Positions 47,618 through 57,900 of a stretch of DNA of 64,000 nucleotides are shown here, piece by piece. The notes under the pieces are model-generated. The model had not been told where the DNA came from and did not search any database. It saw only the letters and a list, made by a program, of their open reading frames with translations. This DNA comes from DATAZK01 sp965199805 (GTDB lineage Bacteria; Actinomycetota; Actinomycetes; Frankiales; Frankiaceae). The translations under genes were made by a program, and so were the position numbers. Position 1 is the stretch's first letter, and each line of letters begins with the position of its first letter. The stretch is from NCBI GenBank assembly GCA_965199805.1, contig CBDATO010000001.1:1984001-2048000 (forward strand). The letters are read 5' to 3'.

Positions 47618-49214
47618 GGTGCACCTCGAGGCGGGCGGACGTCAGGATGACGACGCACTCGTCGGCGTCCGACCAGCCGATCGTGCCGTTGGGTGCCGGC
47701 CGCACCTGGTTGGCCCGCAGGTCACGGCGCCACAGTGCGAAGCCGCCGATGGCGTCGATGCCCTCCATGCGCGCCGGCGACACGATCCAGAGCTCCCGGC
47801 CGCGCATGAGCACCGGGGTGCCGGACCGGCCGCTCCAGGCCACGGCCCCGTCGTCGGTGATCGCCTCGACCTTGGAGCTGCGCGGCCAGTGCACGGTCGC
47901 CGTCTCGGTGCGGCGGAACCAACTGCCCGGCGGGGCCGACCAGCACTGCGACCCGTCGGCCCGGAAGAGCCGGGAGGCGTCGTCGCCGACCACGACATAG
48001 CGGTCCGGGCTCAGCGCGTACGCGAGCTGCTGGCCCGGCTGCCCGGTGTCCGTGCCGGGTGCAGCCGGCAGGCCGCTCGGGGCGAGCTCGGAGGCGGCGA
48101 ACAGCGGCTCGTCGCGGCCCGGGGTGAGGACGACGTCGCCGAGCCGGGTGCCGACCTGACCGGCTCCCGGGGGACGGGTGAACCGGACGACGACGAGGCC
48201 CGATGTCGCCGTCGCGTCGAGCTCGTCGGCCAGCACGATCGGCGAGCCACCCGTGTACGAGGCCGGCACGGGCACGGACGCGACGAGCGTCTCCACCCGG
48301 TCGGCCAGCCGTACCGCGGTGACGGTGAGCCGGTCGCCCGCGTAGTCGGCGCGCAGCAGGCGCGGAGTGGCGACCGCCGGCGGGTGTGCGAAGACCGGGT
48401 CGGACACGCGGTCGTCGCCGGTCCAGACGGTGTCGCCGGTACGCAACGCGACGGCGGCGAGCCGGGCGGTGCCGTGGCCGTGGCGACCGGATTCGAGCAG
48501 GGCGACGGGCCCGAGCGTGCCGCCGCCGGTGGGCTGCGGGTCGTGGGCCAGCACGCGTACCCCGGTGGGAGGGCCACCCGCCGGCTGCTCGAACAGGTCG
48601 GCCCGGTCGCGCGACCAAAGCAGCGCGCCGGTGGCGGTGTCGAGGGCGCAGACGACCGCTCCGTACGCCAGCACCGTGAACGCGCCCGCGACCGCGACGG
48701 AGCGGGTGGCCGCCGGTGGCCAGATCGGGTGGCTCCAGCGCTCGGCGCCGGTGACGATGTCGACGGCGGTGACGTGCAGGGCGCCGTTCTCGGCGTGCTC
48801 CACCAGCGCGCCGGTGTCGGTCAGCAGGAGCAGACCCTGCCCGCGCGCCGCGATGCCGGAGTGCACCGGCAGTGCCCGTGACCAGGCGGGGGTGGGCGCG
48901 AGGCGCCCGACGCTCTGCTGGCGCACCTTCTCCCAGAAGCCGGGCTTGGCCACCTTGACCGGCGGCAGCGCCGGGCGGGTGCGCGGGGCGTCGGGGGCAG
49001 CGGCGCCGACCGGGACGGGACGCATGATCAGCAGCCCGACCAGCAGCGAGCGGCAGAGCGCGTCCTCGTTCGGGAACGACTGGGTCTCGGTCTCGCCGCG
49101 GTCACCCGCCCGCACGATGCGCGCGGGCCGGGTCTCGATGCTCACCCCAGAGGAGGGGCCGGGCAGCTCGAGACCGAGCCGGTCGAGCGTGCTGCGCAGC
49201 TCGGGGAGGTCCAC
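47607..49214 (-). CDS. PQQ-like beta-propeller protein
   Basis: 535 residues from GTG 49214. Residues about 1-75 are a small domain with no family I recognise (LPELRSTLDRLGLELPG, then EDALCRSLLVGLLIM). After a linker come repeated propeller blades such as VTAVDIVTGAERWSHPIW, VVCALDTATGALLWSRDR, LAAVALRTGDTVWTGDDR and AIGGFALWRRDLRAN, resembling WD/PQQ repeats. No signal peptide is evident, so it is likely cytoplasmic. Only one base separates it from the SpoIIE-type phosphatase gene; the two are probably made together, perhaps as partners. Confidence 0.75.
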   Translation of the reverse strand: MDLPELRSTLDRLGLELPGPSSGVSIETRPARIVRAGDRGETETQSFPNEDALCRSLLVGLLIMRPVPVGAAAPDAPRTRPALPPVKVAKPGFWEKVRQQSVGRLAPTPAWSRALPVHSGIAARGQGLLLLTDTGALVEHAENGALHVTAVDIVTGAERWSHPIWPPAATRSVAVAGAFTVLAYGAVVCALDTATGALLWSRDRADLFEQPAGGPPTGVRVLAHDPQPTGGGTLGPVALLESGRHGHGTARLAAVALRTGDTVWTGDDRVSDPVFAHPPAVATPRLLRADYAGDRLTVTAVRLADRVETLVASVPVPASYTGGSPIVLADELDATATSGLVVVRFTRPPGAGQVGTRLGDVVLTPGRDEPLFAASELAPSGLPAAPGTDTGQPGQQLAYALSPDRYVVVGDDASRLFRADGSQCWSAPPGSWFRRTETATVHWPRSSKVEAITDDGAVAWSGRSGTPVLMRGRELWIVSPARMEGIDAIGGFALWRRDLRANQVRPAPNGTIGWSDADECVVILTSARLEVHRLA

Positions 49215-49215
49215 G

Positions 49216-51876
49216 TCAGCCGCCGACCGCGGACGGCAGCACCCGCACGGCGACGAGCGCGATGTCGTCCTCGGCACCGCTCGGGGCGACCAGGCCGGCC
49301 AGCAGCTCGTCGCACAGCTCCGGGAGCGGCAGCCCGGCGAGCGGCCCGGCGGTGGCGCCCAGGCGGCGCAGCCCGACGTCGATCGGCAGGCTGCGCCCCT
49401 CCACCAGGCCGTCGGTGAACATCAGCACTGTCGAGCCGGGCGGGAGGTCGAGCAGGTGATCGGCGCGCGGCACGTCGGCGCCGAGGCCGAGCAGCAGGTC
49501 GGCCGACGTGCTGAGGATGCTCACCCGGCCGTCGGGCGTGAGCAGCACGGGTGGCGGGTGGCCCGCGTTGGACCAGCGCATCCGGTGCCCGGTCACACGC
49601 GGCGCCGACGGATCCGAGGCCGTGCGCTGGGCGGGCATGATCTCGGCGACGACGGCGGTGGCGGTGGTGTCGAGGCCGAGCTCCTGGGCCACCTCGTCGA
49701 CCCGCCGCAGCACCCCGCTCGGCGGCTCGGCGCGGTCGACGCAGACCGTACGGACCATCGTGCGCAGCTGGCCCATCAGCGCCGCGGCCTCGGTGTCGTG
49801 TCCCATGACGTCGCCGATCACCAGCGTGGTGGCGCCCTGCCCGGTGCGGAAGGCGTCGTACCAGTCGCCGCCGACCTGCGCGTCGGCCACTGCCGGCAGG
49901 TAGCGCGTCTCGACCTGCAGATCGCGGTTGCTGACCGCCTCGGTGAGCAGGCTGCGCTGCAGCGTGACGGCCATCGACTGGGAGCGGGCGTAGAGCCGCG
50001 CGTTGTCGAGGACGAGGCCGGCCCGGCGGGCGACCTCGCGCGCGGAGTCCAGATCGGTCTCGTTCAGCGGCCCGCGCTCCGGCGAGTTGTACAGGCTGAT
50101 GATCCCCAACGGACGGTCACGCGCCAGGATCGGGAGCGCGGTGACCGTGCCGGCGTTCAAGCCCTGCAGCGCCCGGGTGGAGTCCTCGTCGCCGACCCGG
50201 GCGGCGAACTCCTCCAGCGTGTAGCGGTGGTACGTCGATCCCGCGCCCAGCACCTGGTCGAGCGGCTCCGGCTGCACGACGAGGGAGTGTCGGCGCGTCT
50301 CGGTGTACCGGTCGAGCAGCGGCTGCAGCGCCGGGCTCTCGTGCGCGCCGAAGCAGTGGCTCACGGTGGCGTCCTCGTCGAGGAGCGTGACCATGGCGAA
50401 GGTGCCGAGGCTCGGCACGAGCATGCGGACGAGCCGGCGGGCCGCCTCCACCCCGTCGAGCGTCGAGCCGAGCGCGTCGGTGACCGACGCGTGGAACTCC
50501 AGGCGCCGGGTGGCGAGCTCGGCCGTCTGCCGGGCCTGCTGCACCTGGATGAGGATCTGCGCGTTGTCGATGGCCGCCGCGATGCGTGAGGCGATGTCCT
50601 CGATGAGCACGAGGTCGGCGCCGTCGGGGGTACGGCCGTGCAGCCCCATCAGGCCGATGAGCCCGATGGACTCGCCCCGGCTGACCATGGGCACGGCGAT
50701 GACGCCGGTCTCGTGCAGCGCGAGGATCCGGGCGCGCAGGGCCGGGTCGGCGGTGGCCCGCTCGACGAACTCCTGGCTGATCCGGCCGATGACCGCACTC
50801 TGCCCGGAGAGCATCGCCCGTCCGGTGGCCGTCGCCGGGTCGTTGACGCTGATCGGCAGTCCGGCGAAGAAGCGGTGCAGGTCGTCCTGGGCCGACCGGT
50901 CGACATGCCGGGTGCTGATCAGCCTCAGCCCGGCTCCGCTCTCGTGCAGGTAGATCGTCGCCGCGTAGGCCAGATGCGGCACCAGCAGATCGAGCCCCGC
51001 CTGCACCGTCTCCAGCAGCGGCCGGCGCTGCACCAGCGTGCTGCCGGCCTGCGCGAGCAGCGCCACCCGTTCGGCGGCCCGGGACGCCTCGGCCTGGGCC
51101 TGGCGACGGGCGGTCACGTCGTGCACCAGCACCGCCACGCCGTTGGCCACCGGCTGCGCCGACACCTCGAAGGAGACGGCGAGGTTGCGCCCCGACGGGA
51201 TCTCCAGCGTCATGCTCTCGCGCTCGTCCATGACCTTGCGCAGCAGCGTCGAGACCGTGGGGTTGTCCATCCCGGGCACGACATCCCAGATGGGCATCCC
51301 GACCGGCTCCACCGGTGACCCGACGAGGTGGCGGCCGGCCTGGTTGAGGTAGCGGATGGTCCAGTCGCGGTCGACGATCGCGTACGGGGTCGGCATGGTG
51401 TCGAGCGCCCGCGCGGCCTGCTCGCGGTCCTCGTGCACCTGTGAGTTCTCGTAGCCGACGCCGAGCAGCCGGTGGGTGCGGCCGTCGTCGCCCACGACCG
51501 GCCGCGCGCTGACGGCGAGCCAGCGGGTCGCGCCGATGCGGTCGATCAGCCGCAGGTCGACGTGCAGGTCGGTGCCCTGCTTGAGGGTCTCGATGATCGC
51601 CTGCCGGACCGCGGGCACGTCGCTCGGGACGATGCGCTCGGTCAGCGCCTCGAAGCTCGCCGGGATGGAGGCGTCGACCTCGAGCAGGCGCCGCATCCGC
51701 GCGTCCCAGCTGAGCGAGCCGGTCTGCAGGTCCCAGTCGAAGCAGCCGATGCGGGCGACGTCGCCGGCGAGGTCGATGAGGGTGCGCAGTGCCTCGTCCG
51801 GACCGGCGGGATCAGCCGACGCCGACGGCGCTCCCTCGGGCTGCGACGGCCGGGAGGAGCCGCGTGGCGCAGGCAT
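49216..51876 (-). CDS. PAS-PAS-GAF-GAF-SpoIIE/PP2C sensor phosphatase
   Basis: 886 residues. Two PAS domains (about 30-145, IGCFDWDLQTGSLSWDARM; about 150-270, YAIVDRDWTIRYLNQAGRHL), two GAF domains (about 285-435 and 450-625), then a SpoIIE/RsbU PP2C domain (about 640-886) with VGGDWYDAF, LVIGDVMGHD and EDDIALVAVRV carrying the metal-binding Asp residues. Such proteins dephosphorylate STAS antagonists to release a sigma factor, or act in phase with light or redox cues. No kinase or matching phospho-STAS is nearby; the STAS at 45.9 kb lacks the serine. Confidence 0.92.
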   Translation of the reverse strand: MPAPRGSSRPSQPEGAPSASADPAGPDEALRTLIDLAGDVARIGCFDWDLQTGSLSWDARMRRLLEVDASIPASFEALTERIVPSDVPAVRQAIIETLKQGTDLHVDLRLIDRIGATRWLAVSARPVVGDDGRTHRLLGVGYENSQVHEDREQAARALDTMPTPYAIVDRDWTIRYLNQAGRHLVGSPVEPVGMPIWDVVPGMDNPTVSTLLRKVMDERESMTLEIPSGRNLAVSFEVSAQPVANGVAVLVHDVTARRQAQAEASRAAERVALLAQAGSTLVQRRPLLETVQAGLDLLVPHLAYAATIYLHESGAGLRLISTRHVDRSAQDDLHRFFAGLPISVNDPATATGRAMLSGQSAVIGRISQEFVERATADPALRARILALHETGVIAVPMVSRGESIGLIGLMGLHGRTPDGADLVLIEDIASRIAAAIDNAQILIQVQQARQTAELATRRLEFHASVTDALGSTLDGVEAARRLVRMLVPSLGTFAMVTLLDEDATVSHCFGAHESPALQPLLDRYTETRRHSLVVQPEPLDQVLGAGSTYHRYTLEEFAARVGDEDSTRALQGLNAGTVTALPILARDRPLGIISLYNSPERGPLNETDLDSAREVARRAGLVLDNARLYARSQSMAVTLQRSLLTEAVSNRDLQVETRYLPAVADAQVGGDWYDAFRTGQGATTLVIGDVMGHDTEAAALMGQLRTMVRTVCVDRAEPPSGVLRRVDEVAQELGLDTTATAVVAEIMPAQRTASDPSAPRVTGHRMRWSNAGHPPPVLLTPDGRVSILSTSADLLLGLGADVPRADHLLDLPPGSTVLMFTDGLVEGRSLPIDVGLRRLGATAGPLAGLPLPELCDELLAGLVAPSGAEDDIALVAVRVLPSAVGG

Positions 51877-51989
51877 GCGACGCCCCCGTTCCTGCTCGGC
51901 CGGTGCTGATCGCCTGCGGTGGTCCGGCAGGTCGAGTGACCCCAGAGTCTCCCACAGCGCCCCGGGGTGCGTGGCCGGTCACACAGCCC

Positions 51990-52637
51990 TCACAGGGCCC
52001 GCGGTGCGCCCTTGTCGTTGACCGCGATGTCCAGCGTGATCTGCAGGTCGGCCGGGGCGACCGCCTCCTGGGCGTGCGTCACGACCTCGTCCTGGACGCG
52101 CGAGACCAGGGTCGCCACATCCGCCCGCCGGCTCACGGTGACGTCGATCACCAGCACGGGACGCTGCGGGCTGCCGAGCACGCGCGCCTTCGCCGAGGAC
52201 ACCCCGTGGTAGGCCTCGATCTCACCGGCGACCGCCTCGGCCAGTGCTCCCGCGGCGAGCGTCGTGCGTCCGGTGCCGTGCCGGGGCCGAGGGTGCTGGG
52301 ACGCGTCTGCCATGCCGGAGGCGACCGGCTCGACGTCGACCGCGCGGACGCTCCCGGGGTCGACGGTGACCCGGCCGATCCGGTCGGTGGCGAACAGCAG
52401 ACGCAGCAGCCACAGCAGGGCGAGCAGCACGACGACCAGGGCGACGCCCGCGATCGCCCACCAGAGCCAGTCGCTGTGGGCCCGGAAGTAGTCGGCGAAC
52501 TGGTTGTCGAACAGGCGCCGGTGCCGGAAGCGGTCACCGAGGACGCCGTACGCCGCGAGCAGCCCACCGGCCCCCGCGAGCGTCGCGATCGAGCCGACGA
52601 CGGTGAGCACCACGCGGTTCGTACGGTCGGCGTGCAT
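51990..52637 (-). CDS. amaP: AmaP-like alkaline shock membrane anchor protein (cluster 2)
   Basis: 215 residues from ATG 52637. The start HADRTNRVVLTVVGSIATL matches the cluster 1 copy (HADRTNRVVLTVTGLLALV). Second helix: AIAGVALVVVLLALLWLLRL. The cytoplasmic domain ends DLQITLDIAVNDKGAPRAL. Middle parts differ in length. It is the last gene of cluster 2, 113 bases before the SpoIIE-type phosphatase on the same strand. Confidence 0.8.
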   Translation of the reverse strand: MHADRTNRVVLTVVGSIATLAGAGGLLAAYGVLGDRFRHRRLFDNQFADYFRAHSDWLWWAIAGVALVVVLLALLWLLRLLFATDRIGRVTVDPGSVRAVDVEPVASGMADASQHPRPRHGTGRTTLAAGALAEAVAGEIEAYHGVSSAKARVLGSPQRPVLVIDVTVSRRADVATLVSRVQDEVVTHAQEAVAPADLQITLDIAVNDKGAPRAL

Positions 52638-53179
52638 CAGACCCGCCCGGTGCGTCGGTAGCCGACCGACGCGCGGACGCGCGGCGGTGCGCTCAGCCGC
52701 AGCGCGGCGAGCTGGGAGTTCGCCGCGTCCTCGACCGTGCCGACGAGCGCGCGTGAGACGTCGGGATCGAGCGAGGCCGACTCCGCGGTCACCCGGATGG
52801 CCCGCCGGCGCACCTTCACCTGGGCAGCCGTGACGCCCTCGACGGTGTTCACCGCGGAACGGACGGCGACCGCGAGGCTCCTGCGGGTCAGGGTGGCTGT
52901 CACCGGGCCGTCGGTGTCGAGCGCGAACCGGGTGGCCCGGCGCCGCACGAGCTGCGGCACCAGCAGGATCAGCCCGCCCACCAGGGTGCAGACGCTCGCA
53001 ACCTCGACGCTCGTCGCCTGCCACGTGTTGCGCTCACCCCACCGCCGGATGGCGGTCCAGTGCACGATCAGCGGGTCGGCGTGCGATCGGGCGGCGATCA
53101 CCTCGACGACGAGGATGATCCCGACCGCGATCAGCGCGACCGACACGACCAGTGCTAACAACCGGTTGGCGATACGCAC
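52637..53179 (-). CDS. DUF6286-type two-helix membrane protein (cluster 2)
   Basis: 180 residues from GTG 53179, with AAGGAGG seven bases upstream. Helices LLALVVSVALIAVGIILVVE and VCTLVGGLILLVPQLVRRRA; loop RRWGERNTWQATSVEVASVC. The stop codon overlaps the amaP start. Paralogue of the gene at 41201; the C-terminal halves have diverged more than the helices. Confidence 0.75.
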   Translation of the reverse strand: MRIANRLLALVVSVALIAVGIILVVEVIAARSHADPLIVHWTAIRRWGERNTWQATSVEVASVCTLVGGLILLVPQLVRRRATRFALDTDGPVTATLTRRSLAVAVRSAVNTVEGVTAAQVKVRRRAIRVTAESASLDPDVSRALVGTVEDAANSQLAALRLSAPPRVRASVGYRRTGRV

Positions 53180-53192
53180 CCCGCCGCCTCCT

Positions 53193-53753
53193 TCAGGAAA
53201 CCCGTGCGGTCGGGGCGTCGCGTACGAGATCAACCACCTCGATGTTGACTTCGCTGACCTGCAGGCCGACCAGCTCGCCGATCCGGTTGGTCAGCCGCTC
53301 GCGTACGGCGGAGGAGACCTCGAAGATCGACGCTGGCCAGCGCACCGAGAGCTCGACGTCCAGGAAGACGTGGCCGCCGTCGACGTCGGCCTTCACCTTG
53401 GGGATGCGGCTCACCCCCGGCCGGCGCCGGCCGGACAGGCCGAGACCCCGGCCCGCGGCGCCACCGGCGTTGTCGACCTCGAGGCTCGCCAGCGCGGCGA
53501 TCTTCTCGACCGCGCGGGAGGAGACCTCGATACGGCCGAGCTCGTTCTGCCCGATCCGCGGCCCGGCGTCGGGCGCCGCCGGCGCGTCTTCGGCCGGCTC
53601 GTCGTCGACGGGCGGGGGTTGGACGGGCGGGGGCTGAACGGGAGGTGGCTCGGCAGGCGGAGGCGCTGCGGGCGGTTGCTGGGCCGCCGGCGGCGGGGGG
53701 GTGCGCTCCGGCTCGGGCTCGGAGGACCCGAAGAGCTCGTCGGACAGGCTCAC
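53193..53753 (-). CDS. Asp23/Gls24-family protein B with proline-rich N-terminus (cluster 2)
   Basis: 186 residues from GTG 53753 (GTGA overlap with the DUF2273 stop). A Pro/Gln/Ala-rich region of about 60 residues (EPERTPPPPAAQQPPAAPPP and similar) precedes the Asp23 fold, which shows LGRIEVSSRAVEKIAALASL, VFLDVELSVRWPASIFEVSS and NIEVVDLVRDAP. The cluster 1 copy lacks the proline region, so it was gained or lost after duplication. Confidence 0.85.
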   Translation of the reverse strand: MSLSDELFGSSEPEPERTPPPPAAQQPPAAPPPAEPPPVQPPPVQPPPVDDEPAEDAPAAPDAGPRIGQNELGRIEVSSRAVEKIAALASLEVDNAGGAAGRGLGLSGRRRPGVSRIPKVKADVDGGHVFLDVELSVRWPASIFEVSSAVRERLTNRIGELVGLQVSEVNIEVVDLVRDAPTARVS

Positions 53754-53932
53754 CGGGAGTCTCGACGTCCGGTCAGGTACGGCAGGATGTCGAGCTCGCC
53801 GCCGACGATCTTGCTGACCCCGTAGCCGAGGGCGCCGAACAGGGCCACCACCAGCATGTCGCCGAAGCTGCCGAACACGACGGCGAAGCCCAGCGCGAGG
53901 CCGACCAGGGTGCCCAGGGCGGTGCGGTTCAT
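53750..53932 (-). CDS. DUF2273-type small membrane protein (cluster 2)
   Basis: 60 residues: MNRTALGTLVGLALGFAVVF, GSFGDMLVVALFGALGYGVS and a polar end. Same architecture as the copy at 42138, with GFAVVFGSFGDMLVVALFGA identical in both. It overlaps its neighbours at both ends (ATGA, GTGA). Confidence 0.87.
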   Translation of the reverse strand: MNRTALGTLVGLALGFAVVFGSFGDMLVVALFGALGYGVSKIVGGELDILPYLTGRRDSR

Positions 53933-54321
53933 GAGACGTCACCTTCGTTGGATGCGACTGACGTTGCCGTGGCCGAGGGAGCCGGCGGTGCCGGCGGCTC
54001 GTCGATCAGGGACTCACCGGGCAGCACCACGTCAGCGATGATCACATCGATCCGCTTGCCCGCCACGTGAGGCGCGGCCGCCTGACGTACCCGGGCGCCG
54101 ACCTCGTCGGTGCCGGGGCCCTGCGTCGACCCGAGGTACATGCGGATCTCGATCTCGACCACGTCGTCGAGCACCCGCAGGCCGGGGATGCGCCGGCCCG
54201 GCAGATAGGTCGTGGCCCCGGCCGGCAGGCCGCTGCCCAGGGCGGCCACGCCCGGGCACGCGACGACGGCGTCGTGGACGGCGTCGACGTCGACCCCGTC
54301 CACGAGCGTCACCGGCGTCAC
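53929..54321 (-). CDS. Asp23-operon protein with short acylphosphatase-like core (cluster 2)
   Basis: 130 residues, GTG start. LVDGVDVDAVHDAVVACPGV and TTYLPGRRIPGLRVLDD match the cluster 1 copy at 42314; the C-terminal 35 residues are a Pro/Ala/Ser tail. Overlaps the asp23A stop (GTGA) and the DUF2273 start (ATGA). Function unknown. Confidence 0.77.
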   Translation of the reverse strand: MTPVTLVDGVDVDAVHDAVVACPGVAALGSGLPAGATTYLPGRRIPGLRVLDDVVEIEIRMYLGSTQGPGTDEVGARVRQAAAPHVAGKRIDVIIADVVLPGESLIDEPPAPPAPSATATSVASNEGDVS

Positions 54322-54788
54322 GACACCCGCGACGGCGCCGAGTCCTCGCTGTCGGGCAGGTGCACGTCGTCGACGGTCACGTTCACCTCGACGACGTCGA
54401 GCCCGGTCATGCGCTCGATGGCCTGCTTGACGTTGCGCTGGATGCTGCGGCCGAGGTCGGCCACGCTGACGCCGTACTCGATCACGATGTCGAGGTCGAT
54501 GGCGGCCTGGGTCTCGCCCACCTCGACCCCCACGCCCTGGGCCACGTTGGGGCCGGAGCTGCCGGGGATCCGCTCACGGATCGCCCCGAAGGCGCGGCTG
54601 CCGCCGGTGCCCATCGCGTACACCCCGGAGATCTCGCGGCAGGCCATGCCGGCGATCTTCTGCACCACGCCCTGGGCGACGGTGATCTTGCCGTCGTCGG
54701 TGTTGAGCCGACTGTTGGTCGGGACCACGCTCGACCCCTGGTCGGTCGACGCGGCGGTGCTCTTCTCGGTGCTGGTGGCCTCTGCCAT
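54318..54788 (-). CDS. Asp23/Gls24-family protein A (cluster 2)
   Basis: 156 residues from ATG 54788, GAGGAG four bases upstream. Core: GKITVAQGVVQKIAGMACRE, AAIDLDIVIEYGVSVADLGR, ERMTGLDVVEVNVTVDD, nearly identical to the copy at 42649, while the first 30 residues differ. First gene of cluster 2 and divergent from the ABC exporter gene. The 140 bases upstream must contain its promoter; I could not identify it. Confidence 0.92.
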   Translation of the reverse strand: MAEATSTEKSTAASTDQGSSVVPTNSRLNTDDGKITVAQGVVQKIAGMACREISGVYAMGTGGSRAFGAIRERIPGSSGPNVAQGVGVEVGETQAAIDLDIVIEYGVSVADLGRSIQRNVKQAIERMTGLDVVEVNVTVDDVHLPDSEDSAPSRVS

Positions 54789-54985
54789 AGCGGCTCCTCG
54801 GGTGTGCTGAGGCGGATGGGTGGCGGGGGTGGTGCGACGGGTCGTGCCTTACGGCCGAAGCCGCATCCGCGGGGAGTGGTTCCCCCGCCGCGGCCGACCC
54901 GAACCGCCGTAATGGATCAAAGTCCGGACGGGTGGCGGCGGACACGTCACGCACCCGGTTCGGGTGGGGGAAGGCCCCCGGAGAA

Positions 54986-57900
54986 ATGAATGCCGGCATC
55001 AGACCGTTAGCGTCAGAAAGAATGGGACCCTCTCTTGCGCCGGCGAAGCCGGTAACAGCGTCCCCGGAGGCTGCGGACCCCGAGACGCCATCTGCCGGGG
55101 CGCCGCCCCAGGGCTGGCTGCGCCGGATCGCCGGCTACTGCTGGGTCTACCGCAGCTCGGTGATCCTTGCGTTCGGCGCCTCGTTGCTCGGCATGGGCGT
55201 CGCCGCCGCCGTGCCGCTGGTCGAGCGACACATCATCGACCAGGCCGTGATCAGCCGCAGTACGCCGCTGCTCCCGTGGGTGCTGGTGCTCGTCGGCGCC
55301 GGCGTGCTGCGCTTCGTCCTCAGCTACATCCGCCGTTACGTCGGTGGCCGGCTCTCCCTCGACGTGCAGCACGACCTGCGCACCGCCGTCTTCCGGGCGC
55401 TGCACCGCCTCGACGGCGCGAGCCAGGACGAGCTGAACACCGGGCAGGTGGTCAGCCGCTCGATCTCGGACATCACCGTCGTGCAGGGGCTGCTGTCGTT
55501 CCTGCCGATGCTGACCGGCAACCTGCTGCTCTTCGTTGTCTCGCTGGTCATCATGCTGGTGATCTCGCCGCTGCTGACCCTCGTCGCCATCGCCGTGGGC
55601 CCGGCACTGTGGTTCATCGGCATCGCCAGCCGGCGGCGGCTGTTCCCGGCCACGTGGTCCGCCCAGCAGCAGGCGGGTGACCTCGCCGGCGTCGTCGAGG
55701 CTGCCGTCACCGGGGTGCGCGTCGTCAAGGGCTTCGGGCAGGAGGAGCGCGAGCTCAGCCGGCTGCAGGCCGCCGCCGCCCACCTGTTCGCCCTGCGGGT
55801 GCGGGCCGTGAAGCTGACCGCCCGCTACAACCCGGCGCTGCAGGCCGTGCCCGCGCTCGGCCAGGTCGGGGTGCTGCTGCTCGGCGGCTGGCTCGCCTAC
55901 CGCGGCTCGATCACGCTCGGCACCTTCCTCGCCTTCTCCACGTATGTGGCCCAGCTCGTCGGCCCGGTGCGCATGCTCGCCGCGCTGCTCACCATCGGCC
56001 AGCAGGCGCGCGCCAGCGTCGACCGCATCTTCGAGGTCGTCGACGCCGCACCACGCGTCGTCGACGCCCCGCACGCCGAGGAGCTGCGCCCCGGCCCCGG
56101 CCGCGTCACGTTCGAGGACGTCCACTTCGGCTACACCGCCTCCCACCCGGTGCTCGACGGCTTCTCCCTCGAGGTGGAGCCCGGCGAGACGATGGCGCTG
56201 GTCGGCGGCTCGGGGTCGGGCAAGTCGACGGTCTCGCTGCTCCTGCCGCGCTTCTACGACGTGCAGGGCGGCGCCGTACGGGTCGACGGTGTCGACGTCC
56301 GTGACGCCACGATGGCCTCGCTGCGCTCCCGGATCGGGGTGGTCTTCGAGGAGAGCTTCCTGTTCAGCGAGTCGGTCGCGGTCAACATCGCGTACGGACG
56401 CCCCGACGCCACCCGCGAGCAGGTCGAGGCCGCGGCCCGCGCCGCGGAGGCCGACCGCTTCATCCGCGCCCTGCCCAACGGCTACGAGACGGTGGTCGGC
56501 GAGCAGGGGCTCACCCTCTCCGGCGGTCAGCGGCAGCGGGTGGCGCTCGCGCGCGCCCTGCTGTCGAACCCCGAGATCCTGCTGCTCGACGACGCCACCA
56601 GTGCCATCGACGCCCGCATCGAGGCCGAGATCCACGAGACGCTGCGCCGGCTGATGCGCGGGCGCACCACGCTGCTGGTCGCCCACCGCCGCTCGACCCT
56701 GGCGCTGGCCGACCGCATCGCCGTCCTCGAGAACGGCCGCGTCGTCGACGTGGGCACCGAGGCCGAGCTGCAGGAGCGCTGCCCGCTCTTCCGCCGGCTG
56801 CTCTCGGGCCCCGGCGACGACGTAGAAGGCGTCGATGCGCTGCTGCCATCGATGGACGAGCCCCAGGTCGCGGGCATCACGCCGTCGCTGTGGCAGCGCG
56901 AGAGCGCCCCCACCGATACGGTCGTGCACGTGGCGGCGGCCTCGCTCGGCGGCGGGATGGGTCCCGGCAGCGGCGGCTTCCTGGCCGGCCTTCCGCCGTC
57001 CCCGGAGCTGCTCGCGAAGGTCGACGCACTGGACCCGGCCACCGACGAGCCGGACGTGCCCGATGCCGTCGCCCGCGCCGCCGATCCCCGCTTCGGCCTG
57101 CGCACCGTGGTGCGCGCCGTCCGCCGCGGCATGATCATCGGGCTCGGTCTGGTGGCGTTGGACGCCTTGGCCCAGGTGGCCCTGCCGGCCCTCGTACGCG
57201 CCGGCCTCGACCACGGGGTCTCCGGGCACAGCCTCACCGCCCTGTTCGTCGTCGCCGGCATCGCGCTGGCCGTGGTGATCGGCGACTGGTTCGCCATGAT
57301 CGGCCAGACCCGCGTCACCGGTCGCACCGGCGAGCGGCTGCTCTACACGCTGCGCGTGAAGACGTTCGCCCAGCTCCAGCGCTTCGGGCTGGACTACTAC
57401 GAGCACGAGCTCTCCGGCCGGATCATGACCCGGATGACCACCGACGTGGACGCGCTGTCCACGTTCTTCCAGACCGGGCTCGCGACGGCCGTGGTGAGCC
57501 TGCTGTCCTTCGTCGGCGTCTTCATCGCGATCCTGGTGCTGAACTGGGAGCTCGGCCTCGTCGTGATCGCCCTGCTGCCGTTCCTCGCGGTCGCAACCGT
57601 GATCTTCCGGCGCAAGTCGCGCGTCGCGTACACGGAGGCCCGCGAGCGGGTCAGCACCGTCAACGCCGACTTCCAGGAGAAGGTCGCCGGCGTCCGCGTG
57701 GCCCAGGCCTTCGGCCAGGAGGGACATGACGCCGACCGCTTCGGCGACCTGTCGCTCGACTACCGCCGCACCCGGCTGCGCGCCCAGCGCTACATCGCCA
57801 CCTACTTCCCCTTCGTCGAGTTCCTGTCGGAGATCGCGTCCGCGCTGGTGCTGGGCTTCGGCGTCGCGCTGGTGCACAACGGCAGCCTGACGGTGGGCAG

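Noticed and set aside
48367..50589. 740-codon plus-strand frame over the phosphatase and propeller genes
   Set aside because: It spans the border of two genes on the other strand that have clear PAS, GAF, PP2C and propeller motifs; shadow frame.
40599..54788. Duplicated Asp23 operon as an assembly artefact
   Set aside because: The copies differ throughout, in length and in sequence, with different neighbours; this is true paralogy.
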